Shown piece after piece: positions 32,844 to 41,103 of a DNA stretch of 64,000 nucleotides. The notes beneath the pieces are model-generated. The model was not told where the DNA came from. It saw only the letters and a list, made by a program, of their open reading frames with translations, and made no database searches. Source of the DNA: Stackebrandtia nassauensis DSM 44728 (GTDB lineage Bacteria > Actinomycetota > Actinomycetes > Mycobacteriales > Micromonosporaceae); the NCBI RefSeq assembly GCF_000024545.1, contig NC_013947.1, positions 3,100,001 to 3,164,000 of the forward strand. Direction: 5' to 3'. Made by a program: the position numbers and the translations under genes. Each line of letters opens with the position of its first letter. Position 1 is the first letter of the stretch.

Positions 32844-34562
32844 ATGGACAGTACGCGCGTCCTGACGCTGCGACGTCGGGCGTGCGGTACCCCGCCCCCG
32901 AACGACAGGAGCCGGATCATTACTACGCAAGATCGTCAAGATTTCGGAGAAGACCCGCTCACGGTTCGCGATACGGATCACTACAAGGACGAGTACGTCA
33001 CCGGGTTCGTCGAGAAGTGGGACGACCTGATCGACTGGAAGGCCCGCTACGCCAGCGAAGGCCGCTTCTTCATCGATCAGCTCAAGGAACGGGGCGTCAA
33101 GACCGTCCTGGATGTGGCCACCGGCACCGGATTCCACTCGGTGCGGCTGGTGGAGGAGGGCTTCGAGACCGTCAGCGCCGACGGCAGCCCCGAGATGCTC
33201 GCCAAGGCCTTCGCCAACGGCCTCAAACACGGCGGGCACATCCTGCGCGTCGTGCACGCCGACTGGCGCTGGCTCAACCGCGACGTCCACGGCACCTACG
33301 ACGCCATCATCTGCCTGGGCAACTCCTTCACCCACCTGTTCTCGGCCCGGGACCGCCGCAAGGCGCTGGCGGAGTTCTACGCGATGCTCAAGCACGACGG
33401 CGTGCTGATCATCGACCAGCGCAACTATGACGCGCTCCTGGACGGTGACTACGGCAACAAGCACGTGTACTACTACTGCGGCGACGACGTCACCGCCGAA
33501 CCGGAGTATGTGGACGAAGGGCTGGCGCGGTTCCGCTACACCTTCCCCGACAAGTCCCGGTACCACCTCAACATGTTCCCGCTGCGCAAGGAATACGTGC
33601 GCAGACTGATGCGCGAGGTGGGTTTCCAGCGGATCGACACCTACGGCGACTTCCAGGAGACGTACCACGGCGACCAGCCGGACTTCTACATCCACATCGC
33701 CGAGAAGGCCTACCACTTGGAGGAACGACGCGTGGACAGATACTCCCCGGCGGTCCAGACGGCCCGCGACTACTACAACTCCTCGGACGCCGACAACTTC
33801 TACCACACCATCTGGGGCGGCAACGATATCCACATCGGGATATACGAGCCGGGTGACGGCGACATCGCCGCCGCCAGCCGCCGCACCGTGGAGAAGATGG
33901 CCTCACGGCTGGAACTGGACGAGAACTCCCGGGTCATCGACCTCGGTTCCGGCTATGGCGGCTCCGCCCGGTACCTGGCCGCCACCTACGGATGCCAGGT
34001 CACCTGTCTCAACCTCAGCGAGGTCGAGAACACCCGCAACCGCGAGGCCAACCAGCAGGCGGGCCTCGACCATCTCATCGACGTCCTGGACGGCTCGTTC
34101 GAGGAGATCCCGGTACCCGACAAGGACTTCGACGTCGTGTGGTCCCAGGACGCCATACTCCACAGTGGCGACAGGGTGCGGGTGCTCGAGGAGGTCGCGC
34201 GGGTGCTGCGCACCGGCGGCGCCTTCGTGTTCACCGACCCGATGGCCGCCGACAACGCCGATCGCGAGGTGCTGCGCCCGATCCTCAAGCGCCTGGACCT
34301 CGACAGCATGGGCACTCCCGGTTTCTACGAACGCGAGTGCGCCGGGCAGGGTATGGCCAAGGTGGACTACGAGGACCTGCTGCCGCACCTGTCCACCCAC
34401 TACGCCGCGGTGCTCGCCGAGACCGAGCGCCGGGAGGCCGAACTGCTCAAGGACGTCAGTCCCGAGTACCTGGAGCGGATGAAGACCGGCCTACAGCGGT
34501 GGGTCGACGGTGGACACTCCGGCGACCTGGCCTGGGGCGTCTTCCACTTCACCAAACGCTGA
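32844..34562 (+). CDS. Fused glycine/sarcosine N-methyltransferase and sarcosine/dimethylglycine N-methyltransferase
   Basis: Up to 572 residues. It converts glycine to glycine betaine by three SAM-dependent methylations, for osmoprotection. The N-terminal GSMT half has VLDVATGTGFHS, FEYGVSADG-like SADGSPEML and EYVRRLMREVGFQRI. The C-terminal SDMT half (from about 310) has VIDLGSGYGGSARYLA and WSQDAILHSGDR. Both SAM motifs are intact. Coordinates start at ATG 32844, which has no ribosome site. The sequence better supports an ATT start at 32919, with AGGAG (32907-32911) 7 nt upstream, just before the conserved QDFGEDP. It stands alone, followed by a terminator. Confidence 0.92.
   Translation: MDSTRVLTLRRRACGTPPPNDRSRIITTQDRQDFGEDPLTVRDTDHYKDEYVTGFVEKWDDLIDWKARYASEGRFFIDQLKERGVKTVLDVATGTGFHSVRLVEEGFETVSADGSPEMLAKAFANGLKHGGHILRVVHADWRWLNRDVHGTYDAIICLGNSFTHLFSARDRRKALAEFYAMLKHDGVLIIDQRNYDALLDGDYGNKHVYYYCGDDVTAEPEYVDEGLARFRYTFPDKSRYHLNMFPLRKEYVRRLMREVGFQRIDTYGDFQETYHGDQPDFYIHIAEKAYHLEERRVDRYSPAVQTARDYYNSSDADNFYHTIWGGNDIHIGIYEPGDGDIAAASRRTVEKMASRLELDENSRVIDLGSGYGGSARYLAATYGCQVTCLNLSEVENTRNREANQQAGLDHLIDVLDGSFEEIPVPDKDFDVVWSQDAILHSGDRVRVLEEVARVLRTGGAFVFTDPMAADNADREVLRPILKRLDLDSMGTPGFYERECAGQGMAKVDYEDLLPHLSTHYAAVLAETERREAELLKDVSPEYLERMKTGLQRWVDGGHSGDLAWGVFHFTKR
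32907..32921 (+). promoter_or_regulatory. Shine-Dalgarno site pointing to an ATT start codon in the betaine methyltransferase gene
   Basis: AGGAG at 32907-32911, spacer of 7 nt, then ATT ACT ACG CAA at 32919. No ATG, GTG or TTG lies at a workable distance in frame. Confidence 0.5.
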
Positions 34563-34575
34563 CACCGACACGAAC

Positions 34576-34607
34576 GCGGCCCCGGCTTTCGCTCCCGCCG
34601 GGGCCGC
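34576..34607. terminator. Terminator between the methyltransferase and peptidoglycan-binding genes
   Basis: A perfect 11-bp stem GCGGCCCCGGC (34576-34586) with 34597-34607 and a 10-nt loop, followed by TGCTCTTT. It lies between convergent genes. Confidence 0.85.
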
Positions 34608-34629
34608 TGCTCTTTCCGTGCCGAACCCT

Positions 34630-35226
34630 CTACTCCAAGGCCAACCGCAGGGTCATCTTGGAGAAGTAGATGTGGTCCCCACCCCGGTTGCGCCAGCCGT
34701 AGCCGTCGGCCGCGTCGGCGGTGGACACCAGCGTGTAGTGGCCGTCAGGACCCGGCGCCCGCTTGAAGACCACGACACCCAGGCCGGGGGTGCGGTAGTC
34801 GACGGTGCCGTCGTCGGCGATGAGGTTGTTGTCCGCGTACGCCCAGGTCGTGTGGCCGACGGTGCCCGGCTTGTCGGCGTCGATGCCCCGGTCGGCCTGC
34901 CACTTGGCGGTGGCCGCGGCGGTCTTGGCACCGAAGTAACCGTCGACCCCCTCATAGGTGAGGTAGCCGTCGGCGGCCAGGATGGCCTGCCACACGATGA
35001 CGATGTCGGTACCCCAGGAGTTCTTGCCGTGGTCGCTGAGCGGCGCGCCCAGTTCCCTGGCGTGGTCGTTGAAGTCGTCTGTGACCTTGTCAAGGCCGTC
35101 CACAAACGACGTCGAGGTCAGAATGGTCGGTTCGGCGGCGGCCACACCGGAGAAACCCACCGCCCCACCGACACCCAACGCGACCACACTGGCGGTCGCG
35201 GCGATTTTCCATTTGAGATTGCGCAT
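34630..35226 (-). CDS. Secreted peptidoglycan-binding-domain protein
   Basis: 198 residues with a signal peptide (MRNLKWKIAATASVVALGVG, cut near VAA or AAA). The centre (about 65-115) reads WQAILAADGYLTYEGVDGYFGAKTAAATAKWQADRGI, matching the three-helix PG_binding_1 repeat. No hydrolase catalytic domain is attached; the C-terminal half is a small beta-rich region of unknown function. I chose ATG 35226 because the hydrophobic signal starts there. The transcript would have a structured leader of up to 200 nt. Confidence 0.78.
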   Translation of the reverse strand: MRNLKWKIAATASVVALGVGGAVGFSGVAAAEPTILTSTSFVDGLDKVTDDFNDHARELGAPLSDHGKNSWGTDIVIVWQAILAADGYLTYEGVDGYFGAKTAAATAKWQADRGIDADKPGTVGHTTWAYADNNLIADDGTVDYRTPGLGVVVFKRAPGPDGHYTLVSTADAADGYGWRNRGGDHIYFSKMTLRLALE

Positions 35227-35439
35227 TGGTCTGTAGTCCCCTTCGCGGAGAGAACGAAAATGACCCGGCGGCACCGGGTTCGGTTACCACCGTGCCAACG
35301 ACCACCAAAGATTCCCTTAATAGACTCTTAAACGCGGTGGCACCTTGTTGCCACCGTCGTTTATCGCCGAAAGCTGAATCGGCTTTGCTGTCGGCGTAAA
35401 ACCTTGGCAAAGCGACGCGGCGTCGTCCATTGTCAAGTC
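35227..35439. promoter_or_regulatory. Divergent intergenic region with two stem-loops
   Basis: A hairpin ACCCGG/CCGGGT occurs at about 35261-35277, and a hairpin CGGTGGCA (35335-35342) with TGCCACCG (35349-35356). Both would be in the 5' UTR of the minus-strand secreted protein. No known riboswitch consensus is evident by eye. Confidence 0.45.
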
Positions 35440-36441
35440 ATGAGGATTCTCGTACTCGGCGGCACCGTCTTCCTGTCCAAGGCCGTGGCCGTCCAGGCAA
35501 TGGAACGCGGCCACGACGTGACCGTCGCCGCCCGCGGCGAGAGCGGCCAGCCACCGCAAGGCGCCCGCTTCGTCAAACTCGACCGCGACAACCCGGGCGA
35601 GGGCCTGGCGGCGCTGTCGCGGGAGACCTTCGACGCCGTCGTCGACGTCGCCCGCATCCCCGCCCAGGTCAAAGCCGTGCTCGCGGCACTGGCCGACCGG
35701 GTCGGGCACTGGAGCTTCGTGTCGACCGTCAACGTCTACGCCGACAACTCCATCCCCGGACAGCACCCCGGCAACGGGAAACTCAACGACCCGATCGACG
35801 AGGACAGCACCGACCCCGACATCGAGGTGTACGGCGCCAGCAAGGTCGCCTGCGAGAACCTGGTGCGATCCGCGGTGGGGGACAAGGCGTTCATCGCGCG
35901 TCCGGGCCTGATCATCGGCCCCGGCGACCCCGGCTACCGCTTCGGCTACTGGCCCGACCGGCTCGCCGAGGCCGGTGAGGTGCTGGCACCGGGCGACCCG
36001 CAGCGGCTGGTGCAGTGGATCGACGTGCGCGACCACGCCGAGTGGATCATCGACGCGGCCGAGAACCAGGTCGTGGGCACCTTCGACGCGGTGTGCCCGC
36101 CGGTGCCGTTCCAGCGGTTCCTGGACGGCGTCGCCGAGGGCATGGGCACCACCCCCGAGTTCACCTGGGTGGACCAGGACTTCGTCCAGGCCCACGAGAT
36201 CAACCCGTGGTCGGGGGAGCAGTCACTGCCGATGTGGCTGCCGCTGCCCGAATACGCCGGGATGCTGACCCACGACGTGACCGCCTCGGTCGCCGCCGGG
36301 ATGCGCAACCGCCCCGTCGCGGAATCCGCCGCCGACTGGTACGCGTCCATGAAGGACAAACCCCGCGACCCCCAGAAAGGACTCACCCGCGCCAGGGAGG
36401 CCGAGGTGCTGGCCGCCTGGCACGGGCGAGACAAGTCCTAG
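35440..36441 (+). CDS. NAD-dependent epimerase/dehydratase family reductase
   Basis: 333 residues, an extended SDR fold. The nucleotide loop LGGTVFLSKAVAVQAMERGH at the N-terminus follows the GGTxFLG pattern of atypical SDRs. YGASKVACE supplies the Y-x-x-x-K catalytic pair. Substrate unknown; relatives include sugar-nucleotide and isoflavone-type reductases. The start is ATG 35440, with no strong ribosome site (TTGTCAAGTC). Its TAG shares the palindrome CTAG with the stop codon of the convergent DUF4190 gene. Confidence 0.8.
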   Translation: MRILVLGGTVFLSKAVAVQAMERGHDVTVAARGESGQPPQGARFVKLDRDNPGEGLAALSRETFDAVVDVARIPAQVKAVLAALADRVGHWSFVSTVNVYADNSIPGQHPGNGKLNDPIDEDSTDPDIEVYGASKVACENLVRSAVGDKAFIARPGLIIGPGDPGYRFGYWPDRLAEAGEVLAPGDPQRLVQWIDVRDHAEWIIDAAENQVVGTFDAVCPPVPFQRFLDGVAEGMGTTPEFTWVDQDFVQAHEINPWSGEQSLPMWLPLPEYAGMLTHDVTASVAAGMRNRPVAESAADWYASMKDKPRDPQKGLTRAREAEVLAAWHGRDKS

Positions 36442-36944
36442 TACGAGTTGTAGTCGTTGAAGTCGTAACCGACGGAAGCGCCCACGGCGATGTAGAGCAC
36501 GATGAACACGATCAGGACGACGAACGCGGAGATACCCAGGATCAACCCGGCCATCGCCATACCCTTACCGCGGGCCTCACCCTTGTTGACCTGGGACAGC
36601 CCGATGGCACCGAAGATGATCGCCAGGATGCCGGTGATCGTTCCGATGTAGCAGCAGAACACCAGCGGAATCGACACGATGCCCAGGATCATCGAGGTCA
36701 GCGGCATGCCCTGCGGCAGCTCCTGCTCGGGCATGTAACCGGGCGTCTGCTGGTACGCCGGTTGCTGGTATCCGGACTGCTGGTAGCCAGGCTGCTGATA
36801 CCCCGGTTGCTGGTATCCGGGCTGTTGATAGCCGGGCTGCTGCTGCGGGTAATACCCGCCCGAGGTGGGCTGCTGAGGCGGCGGCGAGTCCGGGTACTGC
36901 GTGTACGGATCGTCGGGCTGCTGCGCCGAAGGGTCGTAGGTCAC
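36438..36944 (-). CDS. DUF4190 membrane protein with Gly-Tyr-Gln-Gln-Pro repeats
   Basis: 168 residues. A cytoplasmic Gln/Pro/Tyr-rich head contains several near-perfect GYQQP repeats (about residues 38-66). Two membrane helices follow (SMILGIVSIPLVFCCYIGTI and AGLILGISAFVVLIVFIVLY), with the GxIGLSQVNKGEARGKGMAMAG loop typical of DUF4190. The function is not established. In actinobacteria such proteins are common small membrane proteins with disordered heads. It is a single gene facing the epimerase gene. Confidence 0.85.
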   Translation of the reverse strand: MTYDPSAQQPDDPYTQYPDSPPPQQPTSGGYYPQQQPGYQQPGYQQPGYQQPGYQQSGYQQPAYQQTPGYMPEQELPQGMPLTSMILGIVSIPLVFCCYIGTITGILAIIFGAIGLSQVNKGEARGKGMAMAGLILGISAFVVLIVFIVLYIAVGASVGYDFNDYNSY

Positions 36945-37051
36945 CGGTCGACATTATCCCGGCATCGCAACGAGGCAAAATACCGGTGGTGACGTCGCAT
37001 GGGTCACAGGTTGTGGAGCAAATGTTGAGCCTGCTCATAGCCTGTGCCGCC

Positions 37052-38134
37052 ATGAGAAGGTCGACATTCCTCAAGGTCGCGGCGGCCGGAGCGCTGGGCG
37101 CGGGTCTGGCGGCCACGGGGTCCCTGGCCCACGCGGCCGGACGGCGCGAGCCGACCCGGGCGCTGGAGGTCAAGAAGATCGCCGACCTGACCGGCCCGGG
37201 CATCACCACCCGGTTCCGGATGGAAGCCACCGACCTGGGCATCCCCGCCACGACCCCCGACGGCCGGACGCTGTTCGTCTTCGGCGACACCTTCGAGAAC
37301 GCCCAGGTGGGCGGCGGCTGGTGGCGCTCCCCGGTCGCGCTGTGGTCCGAGACCGGCGACCTCAACGGCGGCGTCACCTGGTCGGGCGCCGTCGGCGGCG
37401 ACGCCGCCCAGCAGCTGTGGGCCTACGACCACGACAACCCGCAGTTCTCCACCGTCCTGCCCTCCGACGTGATCACCATCGGCGACACCATGTACCTGCA
37501 CGCCATGGTGAACAAGGGCCTGGGCAATGTGGTGTGGACCGAGATCTGGCGCTCCGACGACTCCGGCGCCACCTGGGCCCACACCGGCGCCAAGTTCGCC
37601 CCCGACCTGCACGGCGGCATGTTCCAGCTGCTGACCTGGGGACTGGGCGACGACGGCTACGTCTACCTGTTCTCCACCGGGTTCCAGCGCGACAAGCCGA
37701 TGATCCTGCAGCGGGTGCCCGCCGACAAGATCGCCGACCCGGCCGCCTACGAACCCTGGGGCTGGAAGGCCGAGGGCGGTTGGGCCTGGGGCAACCCGCC
37801 CAGCCCGGTCCTGGAGGGCCGCTTCGGCGAACTGTGCCTGCGCCCCCTGGACGGCAAGTGGGTGCTGACCTGGTTCAACGAGGGCGACTACCGCATCGAC
37901 GGCATCATCATGGACACCCCGACGTCCAATCTGTACGAAGCCAGACGGGAGACGCTGCTGTGGGGGACCTCGTGGGGCAACGAGGACGACTCACACGTGG
38001 CCCAGTTGTACGGCGGCTACATCATCCCCGGCTCCACCATCGGTGAACTGCACCTGGCCGTCAGCCAGTGGAACACCAACGACGGCTGGCCCTACCGGGT
38101 GATGCAGCACCGGGTACGCGGCTTCACCCCGTAA
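37052..38134 (+). CDS. Tat-secreted DUF4185 protein
   Basis: 360 residues. The N-terminus MRRSTFLKVAAAGALGAGLA is a twin-arginine signal. The mature part is a DUF4185 beta-propeller-like domain (TLFVFGDTFENAQVGGGWWRSP, GYVYLFSTGFQRDKPMILQR). Some DUF4185 proteins are now known as endo-D-arabinanases (GH183), so a role in cleaving a cell-envelope polysaccharide is possible here. ATG 37052 is chosen because the Tat motif follows directly; no ribosome site is visible. The last 144 nt overlap the 3' end of the convergent thymidine kinase gene. Confidence 0.8.
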   Translation: MRRSTFLKVAAAGALGAGLAATGSLAHAAGRREPTRALEVKKIADLTGPGITTRFRMEATDLGIPATTPDGRTLFVFGDTFENAQVGGGWWRSPVALWSETGDLNGGVTWSGAVGGDAAQQLWAYDHDNPQFSTVLPSDVITIGDTMYLHAMVNKGLGNVVWTEIWRSDDSGATWAHTGAKFAPDLHGGMFQLLTWGLGDDGYVYLFSTGFQRDKPMILQRVPADKIADPAAYEPWGWKAEGGWAWGNPPSPVLEGRFGELCLRPLDGKWVLTWFNEGDYRIDGIIMDTPTSNLYEARRETLLWGTSWGNEDDSHVAQLYGGYIIPGSTIGELHLAVSQWNTNDGWPYRVMQHRVRGFTP

Positions 38135-38740
38135 CGACAGTTCGCCGCTGCGGTAGTGCTTGCGGCACAACACTTGGTAGTGGATGGAGGCGGCGTCGGT
38201 GTCGCCGACGAGGAACCGCTCGCCCTCGCGCACCAGCTGGCCGCCCGCGACGCGGGCGTTGAGGACGCCGTCGGCACCGCACCAGCACAGCACCTCGACC
38301 TGAAGCCGGGCCACCTCGTCGGCCAGTTCGAACAGCCGCGCCGCCGCCGGGAACAGGGTGGAGGTGAAGTCGGTGGCCAGCCCGAAGGCGTAGACGTCCA
38401 CGCCGTGCTGGTCGACCAGGTCGGCCATCTGCTCGACGTGCTCGCAGGTGAAGAAGTTCGCCTCGTCGCAGATGACGTAGTCGACGCCCAGCCCCGAGGC
38501 CAGTTCGAGCAGGTTGTCGCCGTCGGCCAGTTCGATGGCGTCGCGGGTCAGGCCGATGCGGGTGGTGACGCGGGGCCGCCCCGAGCGGTCGTGCCGGGTC
38601 AGCAGCAGTCCGTTTCGTCCCTGCCGGGTGTGATTGTGGTGAATCTGCAACGCCAAAGTGGACTTTCCGCAGTCCATGGGGCCGTAGTAGAACTTCAGCC
38701 GGGCGCCGTGGCGGGGGTGTCGAGGGGGAGAAACGGTCAC
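37991..38740 (-). CDS. tdk: Thymidine kinase with a C-terminal extension antisense to DUF4185
   Basis: 249 residues. It phosphorylates thymidine in the salvage pathway. The P-loop GPMDCGKS (20-27), the Walker B-like ICDEANFF and the structural zinc ligands CWCG and CRKHY are all present. The family normally ends soon after HYRSGEL (about residue 201). Here the frame continues for about 48 residues entirely antisense to the end of the DUF4185 gene, as if the original stop had been lost. The start is GTG 38740 with no strong ribosome site. Confidence 0.88.
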   Translation of the reverse strand: MTVSPPRHPRHGARLKFYYGPMDCGKSTLALQIHHNHTRQGRNGLLLTRHDRSGRPRVTTRIGLTRDAIELADGDNLLELASGLGVDYVICDEANFFTCEHVEQMADLVDQHGVDVYAFGLATDFTSTLFPAAARLFELADEVARLQVEVLCWCGADGVLNARVAGGQLVREGERFLVGDTDAASIHYQVLCRKHYRSGELSLRGEAAYPVLHHPVGPAVVGVPLADGQVQFTDGGAGDDVAAVQLGHV

Positions 38741-38777
38741 GACCAGCGAGCCTAAACGATCGACAATCGAGGGTCCG

Positions 38778-38798
38778 CCACCGGAGGGGGACCGGTGG
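38778..38798. terminator. Short hairpin between MFS transporter and thymidine kinase
   Basis: CCACCGG (38778-38784) and CCGGTGG (38792-38798) form a 7-bp stem 16 nt past the transporter stop. It may only partly terminate. Confidence 0.4.
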
Positions 38799-38813
38799 CT
38801 GTGCTAACGCCGC

Positions 38814-40142
38814 CTAGACCTTCGCCGGTGGCGTGTTGCCCGCCGCGATGATGGCCTTGCGCACCGGCACCAGCAACAGCAGGACGAAGCCCAGGGCGAA
38901 GAACACGATCAGCGACAGGATCGCGATCCGGTAGCTGTCGGTCATGGCGATCGCCAATCCGAACAGCAACGGCCCCATCCAGCTGGTGCCCCGGTCGGAG
39001 ATCTCGTACAGACCGAAGTACTCGCCCTCCTTGCCCTTGGGGATCAGCTGGCTGAACATGGACCGGCTCAGCGCCTGCGAACCGCCCAGGACCAGTCCGA
39101 TGCCCACGCCCATGATCAACAGCATCGCGAAGTTCTCCGCCGGGACGAAGTAGGCGAACACGACGATCGCCACCCACACCAGCAGGCTGCCCAGCACGGT
39201 CGCCTTGGCGCCGTACAGTTTCGCCAGCCAACCCATGACCATCGCACCGCCGAAGGCCACGAACTGCACCAGCAGGATGACCGGCATGAGCGCGTCGAGT
39301 TCGAAACCCAGTTCCTCGGCGCCGTAGGTCCCGGCCATGTTGAACACGGTCTGGATGCCGTCGTTGTAGACCAGGAACGCGATCAGGAAGAAGATGCTCA
39401 GCGGATAGTTCCGCATGTCCTTCAGGGTGCGCCAGAACTGTTTGAACCCGGCGGTGAGGACGAACCCGCGGTACTCACCCTCCAGTGCCGGACGGTCGCG
39501 CAACCACGCCACCGTCAGCGTCGTGAACCCCGCCCACCACACGCCCGCCGACACCAGCGACCAGCGGGCCATGTCGGCCTGGTTCTCGCTGCCGCCCAAC
39601 ACGACCGCGATGACGTTGAACAGCAGCAGCGTGCCGCCGCCCAGGTAGCCGATGGCCCAGCCCCGGCTGGACACCTTGTCGCGGTCCGGTTCGGCGGCGA
39701 TCTGCGGCAGGAAGGAGTTGTACACGACGACACTGGCGCCGAAGGAGACGTTGGCGATGAGGAACAGCCACGCCCCCAACATGTACCGGTCGCCGGTGAG
39801 GAACACCAGTCCGCAGGTGGAGGCCGCCCCGGTGTAGGCCATGATGGACAGCAGCCGCTTCTTGCGGGAGGTGCGGTCGGCGATCGCGCCGACCACCGGC
39901 ATCACCACGACCTGCAGGATCACCGACAGGCTGGTGACATAGGGCCACAGTTCCTTGGCGCTGATGGACAGTCCATAGACGTCGATGTCACCGTTGCCGT
40001 CGGCGCCGACCTTGGCGATGGCCGTCAGGTACGGACCCAGAAAAGCCGTGACCACAGTGGTGGGAAACGCCGAGTTCGCCCAGTCGTAGGCGTACCAGCC
40101 CGCGCGTTCGCGCGGCGTGCTGACGATGTCGGTGGTTGTCAC
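38814..40142 (-). CDS. MFS transporter, UMF1/Atg22-like
   Basis: 442 residues with about twelve membrane segments. The N-terminus RAGWYAYDWANSAFPTTVVTAFLGPYL is the hallmark of the UMF1 group, named after the vacuolar Atg22 amino-acid effluxer. The loop GAIADRTSRKKRLL follows TM2. The substrate is unknown. GTG 40142 follows AAAGGGC. It lies 15 nt downstream of the glycerophosphodiester phosphodiesterase gene and is co-transcribed with it. Confidence 0.85.
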   Translation of the reverse strand: MTTTDIVSTPRERAGWYAYDWANSAFPTTVVTAFLGPYLTAIAKVGADGNGDIDVYGLSISAKELWPYVTSLSVILQVVVMPVVGAIADRTSRKKRLLSIMAYTGAASTCGLVFLTGDRYMLGAWLFLIANVSFGASVVVYNSFLPQIAAEPDRDKVSSRGWAIGYLGGGTLLLFNVIAVVLGGSENQADMARWSLVSAGVWWAGFTTLTVAWLRDRPALEGEYRGFVLTAGFKQFWRTLKDMRNYPLSIFFLIAFLVYNDGIQTVFNMAGTYGAEELGFELDALMPVILLVQFVAFGGAMVMGWLAKLYGAKATVLGSLLVWVAIVVFAYFVPAENFAMLLIMGVGIGLVLGGSQALSRSMFSQLIPKGKEGEYFGLYEISDRGTSWMGPLLFGLAIAMTDSYRIAILSLIVFFALGFVLLLLVPVRKAIIAAGNTPPAKV

Positions 40143-40157
40143 GAACAGCCCTTTGAC

Positions 40158-40964
40158 TCAGGCGGGCCACAGGCCGCGCGCACGGTAGACATCGGCAAGT
40201 ATGTCGAGTCGATCGGTCATGATGCCGTCCACCCCCAGATCGAGCAACGCCGATATCGTCTGCGCATCGTCGACAGTCCATACATGGACGTCGATGCCCA
40301 GGCGGTGGGCGTGCCGCACGAACCGCTCGTCCACCACCTTGATCCGGCCCCGGTACAGCGGCACCTGCACCGCCGGGGCCCGGGGCACGAAACCCAGCAG
40401 CCCGGCGGCGAACCCCAGCCGGGAGGCGGCCCACAGCCGGGCCACCTCACGCGTGCCCATGGCGGTGGCCAGCCGGGGACTGGTGGCGGCGCGCACCCGC
40501 GCCAGCCGCGCGTCCGAGAACGATCCGATCAGGACCCGGTCGCGGGCCGCGGCGCCCGCGACGGCGTCCAGGACCGGCTGCACCGCCGCGTCGGACTTGG
40601 TGTCGATGTTGAAGCGGATCCCCGGCCACGACGCCAGCGTGTCGTCCAGCCGGGGGATCAGCGGCTCGCCGTTCAACCGGATCGTGCGCAGATCGCTCCA
40701 CTTCAGAGATGCGATCGTGACACTGTCTCCGGTCAATCGCGACAGATCGTGGTCGTGGAACAACACCGCGACACCGTCCCGGCTGGCGTGCGCGTCGGTC
40801 TCCAGGTACCGGTACCCGCACGCCACGGCGCGCGCGAACGCCGCCGGGGTGTTCTCGTCGCCGTCGGCCGCCCCGCCCCGGTGGGCGAAGGCCAGCGGAC
40901 GGCCCCCGTTCAGGAACGGGTACGGCCCCAGGACCCGGCGTCGGGGGAAGTGAATAGCCCGCAT
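40158..40964 (-). CDS. Glycerophosphodiester phosphodiesterase
   Basis: 268 residues. It hydrolyses glycerophosphodiesters to glycerol 3-phosphate and an alcohol. A TIM-barrel GDPD domain with catalytic AFAHRGG (His, Arg), metal-binding ETDAHASRDG and FHDHDLSRLTG, and near the end VHVWTVDD. No signal peptide is seen, so it is cytoplasmic. ATG 40964 is preferred; ATG 40982 in frame is an alternative, and neither has a clear ribosome site. It is divergent from the Hsp70-like gene. Confidence 0.9.
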   Translation of the reverse strand: MRAIHFPRRRVLGPYPFLNGGRPLAFAHRGGAADGDENTPAAFARAVACGYRYLETDAHASRDGVAVLFHDHDLSRLTGDSVTIASLKWSDLRTIRLNGEPLIPRLDDTLASWPGIRFNIDTKSDAAVQPVLDAVAGAAARDRVLIGSFSDARLARVRAATSPRLATAMGTREVARLWAASRLGFAAGLLGFVPRAPAVQVPLYRGRIKVVDERFVRHAHRLGIDVHVWTVDDAQTISALLDLGVDGIMTDRLDILADVYRARGLWPA

Positions 40965-41103
40965 CGGCCGAGTATCCACCATCGCGGGATTGACGGGGTT
41001 TCGTACGTTTATGAGATGTTTGCGGCTTTCGGGGCCGCCACCGGCATATCCCAGCGGGAACCCGCCCATTAGGGTGTGCATTCGAACTAGGAGACTTTGC
41101 TTC

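Noticed and set aside
35227-35430. Possible c-di-AMP (ydaO-type) riboswitch upstream of the secreted peptidoglycan-binding gene
   Set aside because: The gene type would fit and two hairpins are present, but I could not find the conserved core sequences by eye. A covariance-model search would settle it.
36438-36441. Two convergent genes sharing the palindromic CTAG as both stop codons
   Set aside because: It is neat but common enough in compact genomes to be chance, with no regulatory implication.
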